From: DATEUP01 sp041485285
GTDB lineage: Archaea > Thermoplasmatota > DTKX01 > DATEUP01
Direction: 5' to 3'
DNA: 18,775 bases
Assembly (NCBI GenBank): GCA_041485285.1
Contig: JBGPJF010000046.1
Span: 1 to 18,775 of the forward strand
Shown: positions 1-7,641 of the stretch, piece by piece
Position numbering within the stretch: position 1 is the first letter of the stretch
Layout: the number at the start of each line of letters is the position of its first letter
The notes under the pieces: generated by a model
Databases searched by the model: none
What the model saw: the letters and a program-made list of their open reading frames with translations, nothing else
Told to the model about the DNA's origin: nothing
Program-made: the position numbers and the translations under genes

Positions 1-2840
1 AGGGCAAGAACGTCATCGCCGTGGGCGCCACGGGCGACAACAAGAACGTCTCGTGGAACCAGATCGCCGGGTTCTCCTCGCGCGGCACGGCCGACGACGG
101 GCGAATCAAGCCCGACCTCGTGACGCCCGGCGTCGACGTCATGAGCGCCTACTGCCCCACCTGCAGCATGGGGGTGAGCCACGCGGTCGGCACCAGCTAC
201 GGCGAGCAGTCCGGCACCTCGATGTCTTGCCCAGGCGCGGCCGGCGCTGCGGCCGTGGCCTACCAATTTTACAAGGACCGCGAAGGGCACGCGCCGCCCG
301 CGGACATGATGAAGGCCATCCTCCTCAACGGCGTTGACGAGATGGACGCGTACACGGTGCTTGGCCCCGAGCAGGGCTTCGGCCGCCTCAACCTATCGAC
401 CTCGCTCCTAACGCTGCCGAACCGCCAGCAGATATGGAAGGAGCGCCCGACCTCGCTTTCCACCGGCGACGAAGTCGTGTACACCTACCCGATTGCGGAC
501 TCCGTCCAACCCTTCGTCGTGACGATGGCCTGGCTAGACGAGCCCGGCGACACGGGCGCCTCGACGGAGCTTGTCAACGACCTCAACCTCTGGGTGGTCG
601 GCCCCAATGGCGAGATCTACCGCGGAAACTCGATGGACGCCGACGGCAACTCGCTGACCAACGGCGTTGCCGACTCGAAGAACACGGTCGAGAAGGTCAA
701 GGTCACGACGCCGACGCGCGGCTACTACGAGGTGCACGTCAAGGGGGCCAACATCCCCTCGGGCCCCCAGGACTTCTCGCTCGCCATCCGCGGCAACCTC
801 GCGACGGACTGGTTCGACCTCGTGATGGACCATGTCGGGACCAACGCGAGCCTCCCGATCGAGGGCGACGGCGTCACGTTCAACGCGACCGTGTGGAACC
901 GCGGCACGCAGTGGGTCAACAGCTCCTCGGTGACGCTCGAAGCGGTCACGCCTGGCGGCCTCTCCCCGGTGACGACCGTTTTCATCGCGAGCCTTGCGCC
1001 CAACCAGAAGTACACGATAACCACGAACTGGACGACGGTGCGGGGGCTCATCAAGTTCGTCGCGCGGGCCACCCCACCGGCCGGGCCCACCGAGTTTTCG
1101 ACGGCCAATAACCAGGCCAACGTCTCCTTCTTCGTCCGCGGGTACGGCTACGGGGTGCAGACCGACACGCTTGCACTCTATGACGTCAATCCCGGCGCGA
1201 CGCTGAGCCTCACGTTCAACGTGACCCAAACAGGCAACGTCGTGGACAACATCACGGCGTTCGTCAGCTCCGACAACTTAGGGATGGCGGCGTTCCTGGA
1301 TTACGTCCGCGTCACCGTGCTGCCAGGCCAGTCGAAGCAGTTCCACCTCACGGTGGTCGTGCCCGCCTCGGCAAAGGCCGGCGACCATGTGGCGCTCACG
1401 CTCACGACGCGGTCGCTTGGAGACGCGCGCCTGTCGACGACCTTCACCACGATCGTGCGGGTGAACCAGATCTACGGGTTCAACTTCGCGATGGCGCCCG
1501 ATGCCGTCGCGCTGGCTCCCACGCAAGGCGCAGCTTCCACCGTCACGCTCGAGAACAAGGGCAACGGGGTGGACCGCGTGACCCTGGCATCGATCGGCGT
1601 CCCCGGGGGCTGGGAATTCACCTTCGACGCGGACTTCGTCACGCTGAACGACAACGAATCCACCACCGTGGGCGTGCGTGTGAGGGCGCCCGGCCATGTC
1701 GACGCGGGTTCGAAGTTCGTCGTCGGCGTGAAGGCAGCGTCCAACGGCGCGCCTTCGCAGTCGCTGAACTTCAGCATGAGCGTCATCCAGGTGTATGGGT
1801 GGACGGCGGGGGCCACCGGTCCGCAAAGCGCGGTCGACGCGGGCTCCACGGTGGAGATCCCAATCGGCGCGCAGAACCTCGGCAACGGAATCGACGAGAT
1901 CAACGTCACCCTGACCACCCCGCCCGGCTGGCAGGCCGCGCTCACCCGCACGCGCCTGGTCATGCTCCCGTACGGCAACCTCAGTTCGGTCGCCACGGTC
2001 CGCGTCGACCGGTGGGCGCTTGCCGGCAGCTACACGCTGCAGTTCAAGTACGGCGGCGCGCGCAACTTTACGCGGCAGTTCATCTCGATCGACGTCGGCC
2101 AGAGCTGGGAGCTCAATGTCGAGGGCCCCGGTTACACGCTCCAGATGGGCCAGGGCGAAGTCAACACCTTCGAGGTGACCGTGACCAACCTGGGCAACGG
2201 CCCCGCGCAGGTCACCCCGCATGTGCTGGCGCCCGCGGGCGTGACGATCATCGCCGTGGTGCCGTCGGCGATCCTGCAGCGCAATGAGACGGCCAAGTTC
2301 ACCTTCCAGGTCATCGTCGCGCGCGACGCCGAGGCGAAGCTGCACAGCTTCACGGTGGACGTCCGCACCGGGCCTGACGAGTCGATCTCGGTGCCGCTTG
2401 GCTTGTACCTCAACATCCACGAGCTGGTCGAGCCGCCGCCGGTCACGGCGGTCAACCCCGCCGGAGACCAGGGGCTGTTGAACGGCCTGCTCGGGGTCAT
2501 CGTGGTGGTCGCTGCGGCGTTGCCCATCGGCTTGCTGTACCTGAGGCGCCAGGCGTCCAAGAGGCAGCCGGCTCCGCAGGTGATCGTGCAGACCCAGGAG
2601 GACGCCAACAGCGGCGAGTACGACCCCACGCGGGGCTACGACGCCGATGCACCGGCCGCGACTTCAGGCACCGTCCAGGACGGCTCCCGGAGGGCGCCGC
2701 GCGCGCCGATGGGGACCTCGGCCATGAGCATCGTCGGCGTGTGCAAGAACTGCGGAGGCGGCGTGATGGACCTCGGCACCGGCATGGGCCGGTGCGTGTC
2801 GTGCGGCGTCGAGCAGATCCTGCGCCCGGGCAAGCGGTAG
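1..2840 (+). CDS. KP-43-like subtilisin family serine protease, membrane-anchored, with C-terminal zinc ribbon (5' partial)
   Basis: The gene is cut by the window edge. The reading frame is open from base 3, and the GTG at 21 is an internal Val inside the catalytic domain, so it is not the start. The S8 signature GTSMSCP lies at 213-233 with the catalytic Ser codon at 219-221. The Asp and His of the triad lie upstream of the window. About 420-795 encodes the beta-sandwich typical of KP-43 subtilases (LVNDLNLWV, NTVEKV, GPQDF). A CARDB-like domain follows at about 815-1137. Then come roughly four NEW3-like beta-sandwich repeats (about 1140-2420), several starting near a YG(F/W/Y) motif. One membrane span (about 2471-2540) and a basic stop-transfer stretch follow, and then a linker. 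The end is a CxxC...CxxC zinc ribbon (about 2739-2805). The predicted topology puts the protease outside and the ribbon inside. Family assignment is firm; the substrate is unknown. Confidence 0.93.
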   Translation, partial: GKNVIAVGATGDNKNVSWNQIAGFSSRGTADDGRIKPDLVTPGVDVMSAYCPTCSMGVSHAVGTSYGEQSGTSMSCPGAAGAAAVAYQFYKDREGHAPPADMMKAILLNGVDEMDAYTVLGPEQGFGRLNLSTSLLTLPNRQQIWKERPTSLSTGDEVVYTYPIADSVQPFVVTMAWLDEPGDTGASTELVNDLNLWVVGPNGEIYRGNSMDADGNSLTNGVADSKNTVEKVKVTTPTRGYYEVHVKGANIPSGPQDFSLAIRGNLATDWFDLVMDHVGTNASLPIEGDGVTFNATVWNRGTQWVNSSSVTLEAVTPGGLSPVTTVFIASLAPNQKYTITTNWTTVRGLIKFVARATPPAGPTEFSTANNQANVSFFVRGYGYGVQTDTLALYDVNPGATLSLTFNVTQTGNVVDNITAFVSSDNLGMAAFLDYVRVTVLPGQSKQFHLTVVVPASAKAGDHVALTLTTRSLGDARLSTTFTTIVRVNQIYGFNFAMAPDAVALAPTQGAASTVTLENKGNGVDRVTLASIGVPGGWEFTFDADFVTLNDNESTTVGVRVRAPGHVDAGSKFVVGVKAASNGAPSQSLNFSMSVIQVYGWTAGATGPQSAVDAGSTVEIPIGAQNLGNGIDEINVTLTTPPGWQAALTRTRLVMLPYGNLSSVATVRVDRWALAGSYTLQFKYGGARNFTRQFISIDVGQSWELNVEGPGYTLQMGQGEVNTFEVTVTNLGNGPAQVTPHVLAPAGVTIIAVVPSAILQRNETAKFTFQVIVARDAEAKLHSFTVDVRTGPDESISVPLGLYLNIHELVEPPPVTAVNPAGDQGLLNGLLGVIVVVAAALPIGLLYLRRQASKRQPAPQVIVQTQEDANSGEYDPTRGYDADAPAATSGTVQDGSRRAPRAPMGTSAMSIVGVCKNCGGGVMDLGTGMGRCVSCGVEQILRPGKR

Positions 2841-2871
2841 CCGGCGGCCCGCGAAGGCGCGCGGCTCCCGT

Positions 2872-3300
2872 TCACGCCTTGTTCAGGATGGAGATGACCT
2901 CGGCGACTTTGAGGGCCACGCTATCGGGCACGCCGAGCGCTTTCTGGGCCTTGTGCAGGTACGCAAGCTCGTGCTCGCCCACCTCGTCGTCGGCCATCAC
3001 GAGGTCGACGCACTGCGCGTAGGCGGTATCGCGCAGGTCGGGGGGAACGCGCGGGGCCGCCTCGGCGAGCATCGCTTCGAGGCCGACCTCCTTGTGGAGC
3101 GCTCGGACGCGGCCGAGGATGATGCGCACCTGCCCTTCGTGGAGGCCGTGGAACATCGAGGTCTTGAAGAGCGCGCCGGTGAGCGAGAGGGCTTCGGTCT
3201 GGGTGACGACGCCGTCGGCGGCCACCGCTCCGTAGAGCACGGCGGCGAACGCCTCACTTGCGGTGAGGGGGTGGTGCTCGCTTTTCACGTGCGTCGTCAA
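2872..3300 (-). CDS. TerB-like protein
   Basis: This 142-residue, all-helical protein carries two copies of the acidic TerB-type signature. The first is AADG followed by a Glu (residues 27-36). The second is MADDEVGEHE (102-111), in the usual place about 75 residues later. TerB-family proteins bind divalent metal through such acidic clusters. They occur in tellurite-resistance and membrane-stress systems, but many members stand alone with no known role, and no other ter gene is present here. The TTG start at 3300 is chosen because GGAGG (3307-3311) sits 6 nt upstream. An in-frame GTG at 3288 is the alternative. The gene is convergent with the protease gene, with 31 bp between stops. Confidence 0.8.
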   Translation of the reverse strand: MTTHVKSEHHPLTASEAFAAVLYGAVAADGVVTQTEALSLTGALFKTSMFHGLHEGQVRIILGRVRALHKEVGLEAMLAEAAPRVPPDLRDTAYAQCVDLVMADDEVGEHELAYLHKAQKALGVPDSVALKVAEVISILNKA

Positions 3301-3306
3301 GCAGAG

Positions 3307-3311
3307 CCTCC
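3307..3311 (-). promoter_or_regulatory. Shine-Dalgarno for the TerB-like gene
   Basis: GGAGG on the minus strand lies 6 nt before the TTG at 3300, which supports that unusual start over the downstream GTG at 3288. A weak AT-rich element (AGTATGAA on the minus strand, near 3352-3359) about 50 bp upstream could be its TATA box. Confidence 0.6.
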
Positions 3312-3376
3312 GAGGCGGCCGCGGGCGCAGCCAAGCGGCAATCGGTTGCGTTCATACTTGAGGCTTTTTGCCGGGT

Positions 3377-3390
3377 AAGCCGGGGGGCTT
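3377..3390 (-). terminator. Hairpin downstream of the PadR-HAAS pair
   Basis: AAGCC and GGCTT form a 5-bp stem around a 4-nt loop, 21-34 nt after the stop codon at 3411. A third copy, GGCTT at 3362-3366, could pair with the same AAGCC, so two mutually exclusive hairpins are possible. There is no U-tract on the minus strand, so a role as terminator is weakly supported. Confidence 0.3.
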
Positions 3391-3410
3391 GCACGTTTGG
3401 AAAACGCGAG

Positions 3411-4016
3411 CTAGTCGCCGACCGCGCGTGTGCGAAGGACGAGGGCCGGCACAACGGCGACGACCACAAGGAGCGCGGTCGCCACAAGGAAGAGGGCAAG
3501 TTCGCCGCCCGACGCATTTTCGATGGGAGACATCCCGCCCTGGGGGAGCATGAAGCCCACGATGCGAAGCGCCGCTGCCACCCCGCCGCCTACCGCCGCA
3601 AGGCCGGGCGAAACGCGCATCGCGCCCAAGAAGAGGACAGCGACGAGGAGTGCAAACGCAAGCAGCGCGACGCCGATGGCGGCCGGGCTTTCGGCCGGCT
3701 GCGCCACGAATCCGGGCACGCTTGCAAGGGCAAGCACCGCGACAAGCGCGAGCGCGGCGGCCTTGGCCCACACGGCCACGCCGTACACTTTCACCATCTG
3801 CGCCCCGACCCACCCGGGGTCGTCAAGCGTGGGCGCCACGCGCGCAAAGTCGCCGCCTGCGGCCCTCACCTGCGCTTCGATCCCCGAGGTGATCTCCTTC
3901 ACGACGGACTCGCGCGTCTTGCCGTCGAGAAGGCGCATCGCGCCCCGCAGGCGCCGCGCGTACGCCTCGACGGACTCGACCCCGCGGGCGCCTTGCGGCG
4001 GAAGGCCCCCCGTCAC
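3411..4016 (-). CDS. HAAS-domain (DUF1700-like) four-span membrane protein
   Basis: The 201-residue protein starts with a soluble helical segment (about residues 13-78) of HAAS type, with VEAYARRLRGAM, then VVKEITSGIEAQVR, then a PTLDDPGWVGAQM turn. Four hydrophobic spans follow at about 82-104, 111-133, 138-158 and 172-194. HAAS proteins are commonly encoded directly after PadR regulators and are thought to signal or act as an antagonist partner at the membrane. The start is GTG at 4016, inside the PadR stop (GTGA, 4-base overlap), which implies translational coupling. The same frame stays open upstream to 4187, but that part only shadows the PadR gene. The membrane signal or drug sensed is unknown. 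Confidence 0.82.
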   Translation of the reverse strand: MTGGLPPQGARGVESVEAYARRLRGAMRLLDGKTRESVVKEITSGIEAQVRAAGGDFARVAPTLDDPGWVGAQMVKVYGVAVWAKAAALALVAVLALASVPGFVAQPAESPAAIGVALLAFALLVAVLFLGAMRVSPGLAAVGGGVAAALRIVGFMLPQGGMSPIENASGGELALFLVATALLVVVAVVPALVLRTRAVGD

Positions 4017-4390
4017 GGCGGCCCCCCTTTCCCCTGGGCTTGGGCTCCTGGTTTGAGCTTCAGCACGCCTTCGAGGCCCGCGACCATCGAGGTCCACTGC
4101 CCACGCGCGTCGTCGAGCGAGCGCACGCCGACCTGCGTGATCGAGTAATACTTGCGCGGCGACCCGCCCCCATCCTGGATGACCCACTCCGACACGAGGA
4201 GCCCCTGCTTCTCCATGCGGTGGAGCGCCGGGTAGAGCGTGCCTTCCTTCAGGTCGAGGTACCCCCCCGTTCGGCCCTTCAGCTCTTCAATGAGTTCGAA
4301 CCCGTAGCGGCGCCCCTCGGAAAGGAGCGCGAGGATGCCAAGCTGCACCGTCCCCTTCTTGAGTTCGGTCGTCCACGGCTTCTCGCCCAT
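4013..4390 (-). CDS. PadR family transcriptional regulator
   Basis: This 125-residue winged-helix protein matches PadR throughout. The recognition region begins LKKGTVQLGILALL (10-23) with YGFELIEEL (29-37). The wing-preceding helix is EGTLYPALHRMEKQGL (49-64), and PRKYYSIT (78-85) forms the wing. A C-terminal helix (about 88-112) would dimerise, and a Gly/Pro-rich tail ends the protein. PadR proteins are dimeric repressors that usually control their own operon and an adjacent membrane protein, here the coupled HAAS gene. The ATG at 4390 has only a weak GGTGG upstream. A TTTAAG box 31 bp upstream suggests an almost leaderless message. Confidence 0.93.
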   Translation of the reverse strand: MGEKPWTTELKKGTVQLGILALLSEGRRYGFELIEELKGRTGGYLDLKEGTLYPALHRMEKQGLLVSEWVIQDGGGSPRKYYSITQVGVRSLDDARGQWTSMVAGLEGVLKLKPGAQAQGKGGPP

Positions 4391-4418
4391 CGGTGCGCCA
4401 CCGATCCTCAGCGGCCGA

Positions 4419-4424
4419 CTTAAA
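4419..4424 (-). promoter_or_regulatory. Candidate TATA box for the PadR-HAAS operon
   Basis: TTTAAG in otherwise GC-rich sequence is centred about 31 bp upstream of the PadR ATG. An archaeal TATA box at this distance would start transcription about 5 nt before the ATG. Confidence 0.45.
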
Positions 4425-4468
4425 CGCGAGCGTGCAAGGCGGCGGGGACGCCCTCGACGGGCGTGGGC

Positions 4469-4840
4469 TCAGGCCCCGCGCTCCTCAGGGACCCCGAACC
4501 GTGCGACGTCGGCGGCAACGGCCCCGGCCCCAGCCTCGTTGTCCGAGGTGAACGTCATGATGACGTCTTCGGGGTGTAGGATGCGCCGCGCCATTTCGGT
4601 GAGCCGGTAGTAGACCCACTTGCGGTTTCCCTCGATGCGCACGACCAGCTGGGCGGCCTCGAGCCTCGACAGCTCCTTGAACGCGGTGCTCTTCGACAGC
4701 GCGAGGCGTTCGGCGACCTCGGTGCCGGTCATGTTGTGCTCTTCGAGCGCTTTGAGGACGCGGATGCGCTCGGGGGAGGCAAGGGCCGCGAAGATGCGGG
4801 GTGTGAGCACCACGCGCTTCCACACGGTCACCTCAGCCAC
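4469..4840 (-). CDS. ArsR-like winged-helix transcriptional regulator
   Basis: The 123-residue protein has an ArsR-type core. FAALASPERIRVLKALEEH (17-35) is followed by MTGTEVAERLALSKSTAFKELSRLEAAQLV (37-66) as the helix-turn-helix and recognition helix. RIEGNRKWVYYRLT (68-81) is the wing. No metal-binding Cys pair is visible, so it is not a classical metal sensor. The C-terminal tail (about 88-123) is acidic and unrecognised. The GTG at 4840 overlaps the end of the upstream surface-protein gene by 8 bases. An in-frame GTG at 4831 lies behind a G-rich SD-like stretch and is equally possible. As the last gene of the surface-protein operon it may regulate that operon; this is inference. Confidence 0.85.
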   Translation of the reverse strand: MAEVTVWKRVVLTPRIFAALASPERIRVLKALEEHNMTGTEVAERLALSKSTAFKELSRLEAAQLVVRIEGNRKWVYYRLTEMARRILHPEDVIMTFTSDNEAGAGAVAADVARFGVPEERGA

Positions 4841-6356
4841 CCCCTTCGCGCGGCGGCGACCCCGGTGGCGGAAGTTGGTAGCGGGACTTGAGCGCCTGAA
4901 GGCGGCGGGCTTCGTCGGCCGCCTGCGCTTTGGACGACCCGGAGGTCGCGCGCACGACGAGCACGAGCACGCCGGCCATTGCGCCGATGACGACGACCGC
5001 TTCGCCAAGGAGGATGAGCGCCGGGAGCACGGAGGGCAAGAGCGAGCTGCCCTCGACTTCGACCGACTGCGCCTCAAGCTCGGGGTCGTGGTAGATGCGC
5101 GACCCTGGCGGGTAGATGAAGCCGGCCGAAAGGACGAAGCCGGCGAACGCGCGCTGGTCGACGATCCCTGCAAACCGCGCGCCGCCAAGGATCTGGAATT
5201 GGACACGCTCTTGCACGGGCTCGGGGGAGGTGGGCTCGGGCCAAACCGACGCGGTGGGCACCCACCCGACGGACCCGGCACTTCCAAGCCCGTCGCGCAG
5301 GCCCACGGCCGTCGCCGGCCGGACCTCGCCCATCGGCCGGTCGGGGGAGACGGTGGTGCTGTTGTGCTCGTTGGTGACGTTGGCTTCCGGGGCGCGCTCG
5401 CCGTTCAGCGCGGTGTCCGTGAGCCATGGCGCAAGCTGGCGGTTCACACCGGTCGCGTAGATGATCGTGGCGTGGAGCAAGAGCTTCGACTGGACGTCGA
5501 GCCGCGGCGGCGCGAAGTCCCACCCGACAATGTCGTGGTCGACCTTGAAGGTCGCGCGCGTCGAGTTGTAGGTCTTGACGGTGGTGCCCGAGGGGGTTAG
5601 CGAATCGAGTCGCCGTTCGCCGCCCTGGCGGTCGACGGTCGCTTCGAAGTGCGGAATGGTGGCGCCGCGCACCGTTTCGCGCGTGATCGCCACGTGGATC
5701 GTGAATTCGACCTTGTTCAGCCGGTCATCGCCGACGCCGATGCCGTCGAAGGCCTTGCGGTAGTGGATCCCCTCGAGGGTGAGCACCATCGTGACGTTCA
5801 CCTGGTCGTCGGACACGGCGGCAAGCGAAAACCCGGTCTGGTTCCAGTCGCCGGCAAGGGCTGCACCCTTGACCATGAACTCGGACCCGTTGAAGTCGAA
5901 GGGGTCGCGCGTTGCGAGGTTCGGCCGGTAGTTGAACAGGCCGTCGGCGTTCTGGTCGCGGAACTCGAAAATGGCGTCGAGGCGCTCGGCCACGAGCGTG
6001 AAGTAGGGCAGCGTGACGTCCTTGGCGACGATGCGGTTGGTGTCGGCGTCGCGCACGGTGGCGGTGCCAAGCGTGCGCACGACGACCGAGAAGAGCGTGA
6101 CGGCCGAGAGCGGGTGGTCGGCCGAGCCGTAGAGGACGCCGAAAGTCTGCTTGCCGACGGTGATGGCCGTGTAGTCGCCGCCGTCGAGCGCGTCCTTCGT
6201 GCCGTTCTCGACCTTGATGAGGTCGATGAGCGGCCTTTGCGTGCTGTCGACGGCCGCCGCTGCGGGCAGCCCCGAAACGAGGCTGCCCGCGATCAGCAGC
6301 CCGGCCAGAAGGCCGGTAAGCCCCGCCCGTCGCCGGGCGTTGGTGTAGGTTCCCAT
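4833..6356 (-). CDS. Secreted, C-terminally membrane-anchored protein of unknown function
   Basis: No family was recognised for this 507-residue protein. An Arg-rich N-terminus and a hydrophobic core ending in AAAA (about 1-36) form a signal peptide. The ectodomain (37-440) looks beta-rich and holds several N-glycosylation sequons (for example at 51, 156, 188, 264). It also has one calcium-loop-like motif, DQNADG at 134-139, of the same form as the repeats in the gene just upstream. One membrane span (about 442-469) is followed by a short charged and Pro-rich cytoplasmic tail. The ATG has an excellent SD (AAGGAGG, 7-nt spacing). It lies 41 bp after the 21-residue repeat gene and overlaps the ArsR-like gene, so all three are probably co-transcribed. 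Low-complexity Thr/Pro-rich sequence near 366-384 may be a stalk. Confidence 0.85.
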   Translation of the reverse strand: MGTYTNARRRAGLTGLLAGLLIAGSLVSGLPAAAAVDSTQRPLIDLIKVENGTKDALDGGDYTAITVGKQTFGVLYGSADHPLSAVTLFSVVVRTLGTATVRDADTNRIVAKDVTLPYFTLVAERLDAIFEFRDQNADGLFNYRPNLATRDPFDFNGSEFMVKGAALAGDWNQTGFSLAAVSDDQVNVTMVLTLEGIHYRKAFDGIGVGDDRLNKVEFTIHVAITRETVRGATIPHFEATVDRQGGERRLDSLTPSGTTVKTYNSTRATFKVDHDIVGWDFAPPRLDVQSKLLLHATIIYATGVNRQLAPWLTDTALNGERAPEANVTNEHNSTTVSPDRPMGEVRPATAVGLRDGLGSAGSVGWVPTASVWPEPTSPEPVQERVQFQILGGARFAGIVDQRAFAGFVLSAGFIYPPGSRIYHDPELEAQSVEVEGSSLLPSVLPALILLGEAVVVIGAMAGVLVLVVRATSGSSKAQAADEARRLQALKSRYQLPPPGSPPREGGG

Positions 6357-6363
6357 CGTTGTT

Positions 6364-6370
6364 CCTCCTT
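6364..6370 (-). promoter_or_regulatory. Strong Shine-Dalgarno of the anchored surface-protein gene
   Basis: AAGGAGG on the minus strand lies 7 nt before the ATG at 6356. It is located in the 41-bp gap after the repeat-protein stop codon, as expected for an internal operon gene. Confidence 0.75.
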
Positions 6371-6397
6371 TGATTGGGGTGGCTTTGAAGACTCCCT

Positions 6398-7639
6398 TCA
6401 GAGGAGCCGGTCGCCCTCCGTGTGGGTGGCTGCAGCCGCGTCGACCCGGCCGTCCTCGTTCAGGTCGGCAAGGGCGCCGAAGGCGCGCTCGCCGTGAACG
6501 AAGTCCGCGCCCGGCCGCCCGTCGAAGCTCACGAGCACGCGCTCGACCCGGCCCTCGCGGGCAAAGTCGATGACGCCGTCGCTGTCGCGGTCGACTTCGA
6601 CCGCGCGCTCATAGACCGCCCGGGCGCCGCCCGCGCGGTCCTCGCTGCCGTGCCGCCCGCAGAGGCTCACCGACTCGCGAAGGCGCAGCTCCGGCCGGCC
6701 GTCGCTGTTGCGGTCAACCGTGAGGCGGTGGGTCGCGTTCACGCAGGCCACATCGAAGCGGCCGTCAAAGTTTACGTCGGCCTTCCAAGCCTCGAAGGAG
6801 ACGCCCTCGGCGATCTCCTTGTTGCCGTCTTCGTTGCGGTCTACCCAGTAGCCGCGCTCGCCGGAGACCTCCGCGTAGTCGGCCATGCCGTCGCCGTTGC
6901 GGTCCTTGATGACCCCGGTGAGGTCGAAGGAGGCCGCGGCGTTTGCCGTGCCGTTCGAGTTGGGGTCGAAGGTGACGCTCGCCGCGTGGCGCCATGCCAG
7001 CGTGTCGAGCTTGCCGTCGCCGTCGGAGTCCGTAGCGCGCGCGCCCTTGAACTCGGTGCTCGTAAGCTCGGCGATGCCGTCACCATTCTTGTCGACGGAT
7101 CCATCGACCCGCAGTTCGCGGGAGGCGCCGTCGAGGCGGCCGTTCGAGTCTTCGTCCACCGCGCGGGCGCTGTACGCTGCCTCGCGGACGGCGTTCATCG
7201 TGCCGTCCTGGTCGGGGTCAGCGGTGCCGGCCACGGCGATGTGCACCTCGACAAGCTCGGGGTGCGTGTCGTCGTTGCTGTCCACGCGCGTCCAGTTTGC
7301 GGTCGTGGAGCGCCAAGCGTCGGCGACACCGTCGAAGTCCATGTCCGCGGTCTCGCGGCACACGACTTCGAGGTACGAAAACTCGGCGTTCCCGTCGTGG
7401 TTGGCGTCGGTGCGCTCGCGCGCGGTGACGTTGCACGCGCGCGTGTAGTCGGGGTGGCCGTCGCCATTGCGGTCTTTGTGCACTCCCTCGAGGCCACCGA
7501 GCTCTGCAGAGAGGGCGCGGTCGCCGTCAAGGGAGGGGGCTGCATCGGCGCTGCCAAAGGGCATCAGCGCGGAGGTGCCCAAAAGCAGGGCGACCGCCGC
7601 AAGGGTGCCGAAGGCAACGCGCTCACGTGTTTGTCGCAT
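6398..7639 (-). CDS. Secreted calcium-binding repeat protein (17 x 21-residue DxNxDG repeats)
   Basis: The 413-residue protein has a signal peptide (about 1-34: basic start, Leu/Ala core, ADAA cleavage-like end). The rest is almost entirely DxNxDGxx(D/E) loops beginning at residues 56, 78, 99, 120, 141, 162, 183, 204, 225, 246, 267, 288, 309, 350 and 392. Degenerate copies sit at 330 and 371. Spacing is exactly 21 residues from 78 to 309. Such acidic loops bind calcium in EF-hand, dockerin and thrombospondin type 3 modules. The strand-like segments between loops would suit a calcium-stabilised solenoid or extended rod, which is inference. There is no membrane anchor, so it is released or held by a partner, perhaps the anchored protein encoded next. 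ATG 7639 is chosen over the frame's extension to 7819 because GGGAGG lies 7 nt upstream and the signal peptide begins there. Confidence 0.88.
   Translation of the reverse strand: MRQTRERVAFGTLAAVALLLGTSALMPFGSADAAPSLDGDRALSAELGGLEGVHKDRNGDGHPDYTRACNVTARERTDANHDGNAEFSYLEVVCRETADMDFDGVADAWRSTTANWTRVDSNDDTHPELVEVHIAVAGTADPDQDGTMNAVREAAYSARAVDEDSNGRLDGASRELRVDGSVDKNGDGIAELTSTEFKGARATDSDGDGKLDTLAWRHAASVTFDPNSNGTANAAASFDLTGVIKDRNGDGMADYAEVSGERGYWVDRNEDGNKEIAEGVSFEAWKADVNFDGRFDVACVNATHRLTVDRNSDGRPELRLRESVSLCGRHGSEDRAGGARAVYERAVEVDRDSDGVIDFAREGRVERVLVSFDGRPGADFVHGERAFGALADLNEDGRVDAAAATHTEGDRLL
6440..7474 (-). repeat. 63-bp-period coding tandem repeat
   Basis: The repeat corresponds to residues 56-400 of the secreted repeat protein. 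Each unit carries D-x-(N/D)-x-(D/N)-G-x-x-(D/E) followed by about 12 variable residues. Thirteen units up to residue 317 keep register (first step 22, all later steps 21), and the last four contain two degenerate units and one 20-residue step. DNA copies have diverged, but the loop codons recur visibly, for example near 6702, 6826, 6889 and 7460. Confidence 0.85.
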
Positions 7640-7641
7640 TG

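Noticed and set aside
1278..2420. A 380-codon open frame antisense to the protease
   Set aside because: It is Arg/His/Asp-rich with no hydrophobic core or motif, as expected opposite a high-GC gene; the plus-strand frame has clear domain structure.
6440..7474. A CRISPR-like array, because of evenly spaced similar segments
   Set aside because: The 63-bp period is in frame and encodes a degenerate protein motif; units are not identical and have no unique spacers.
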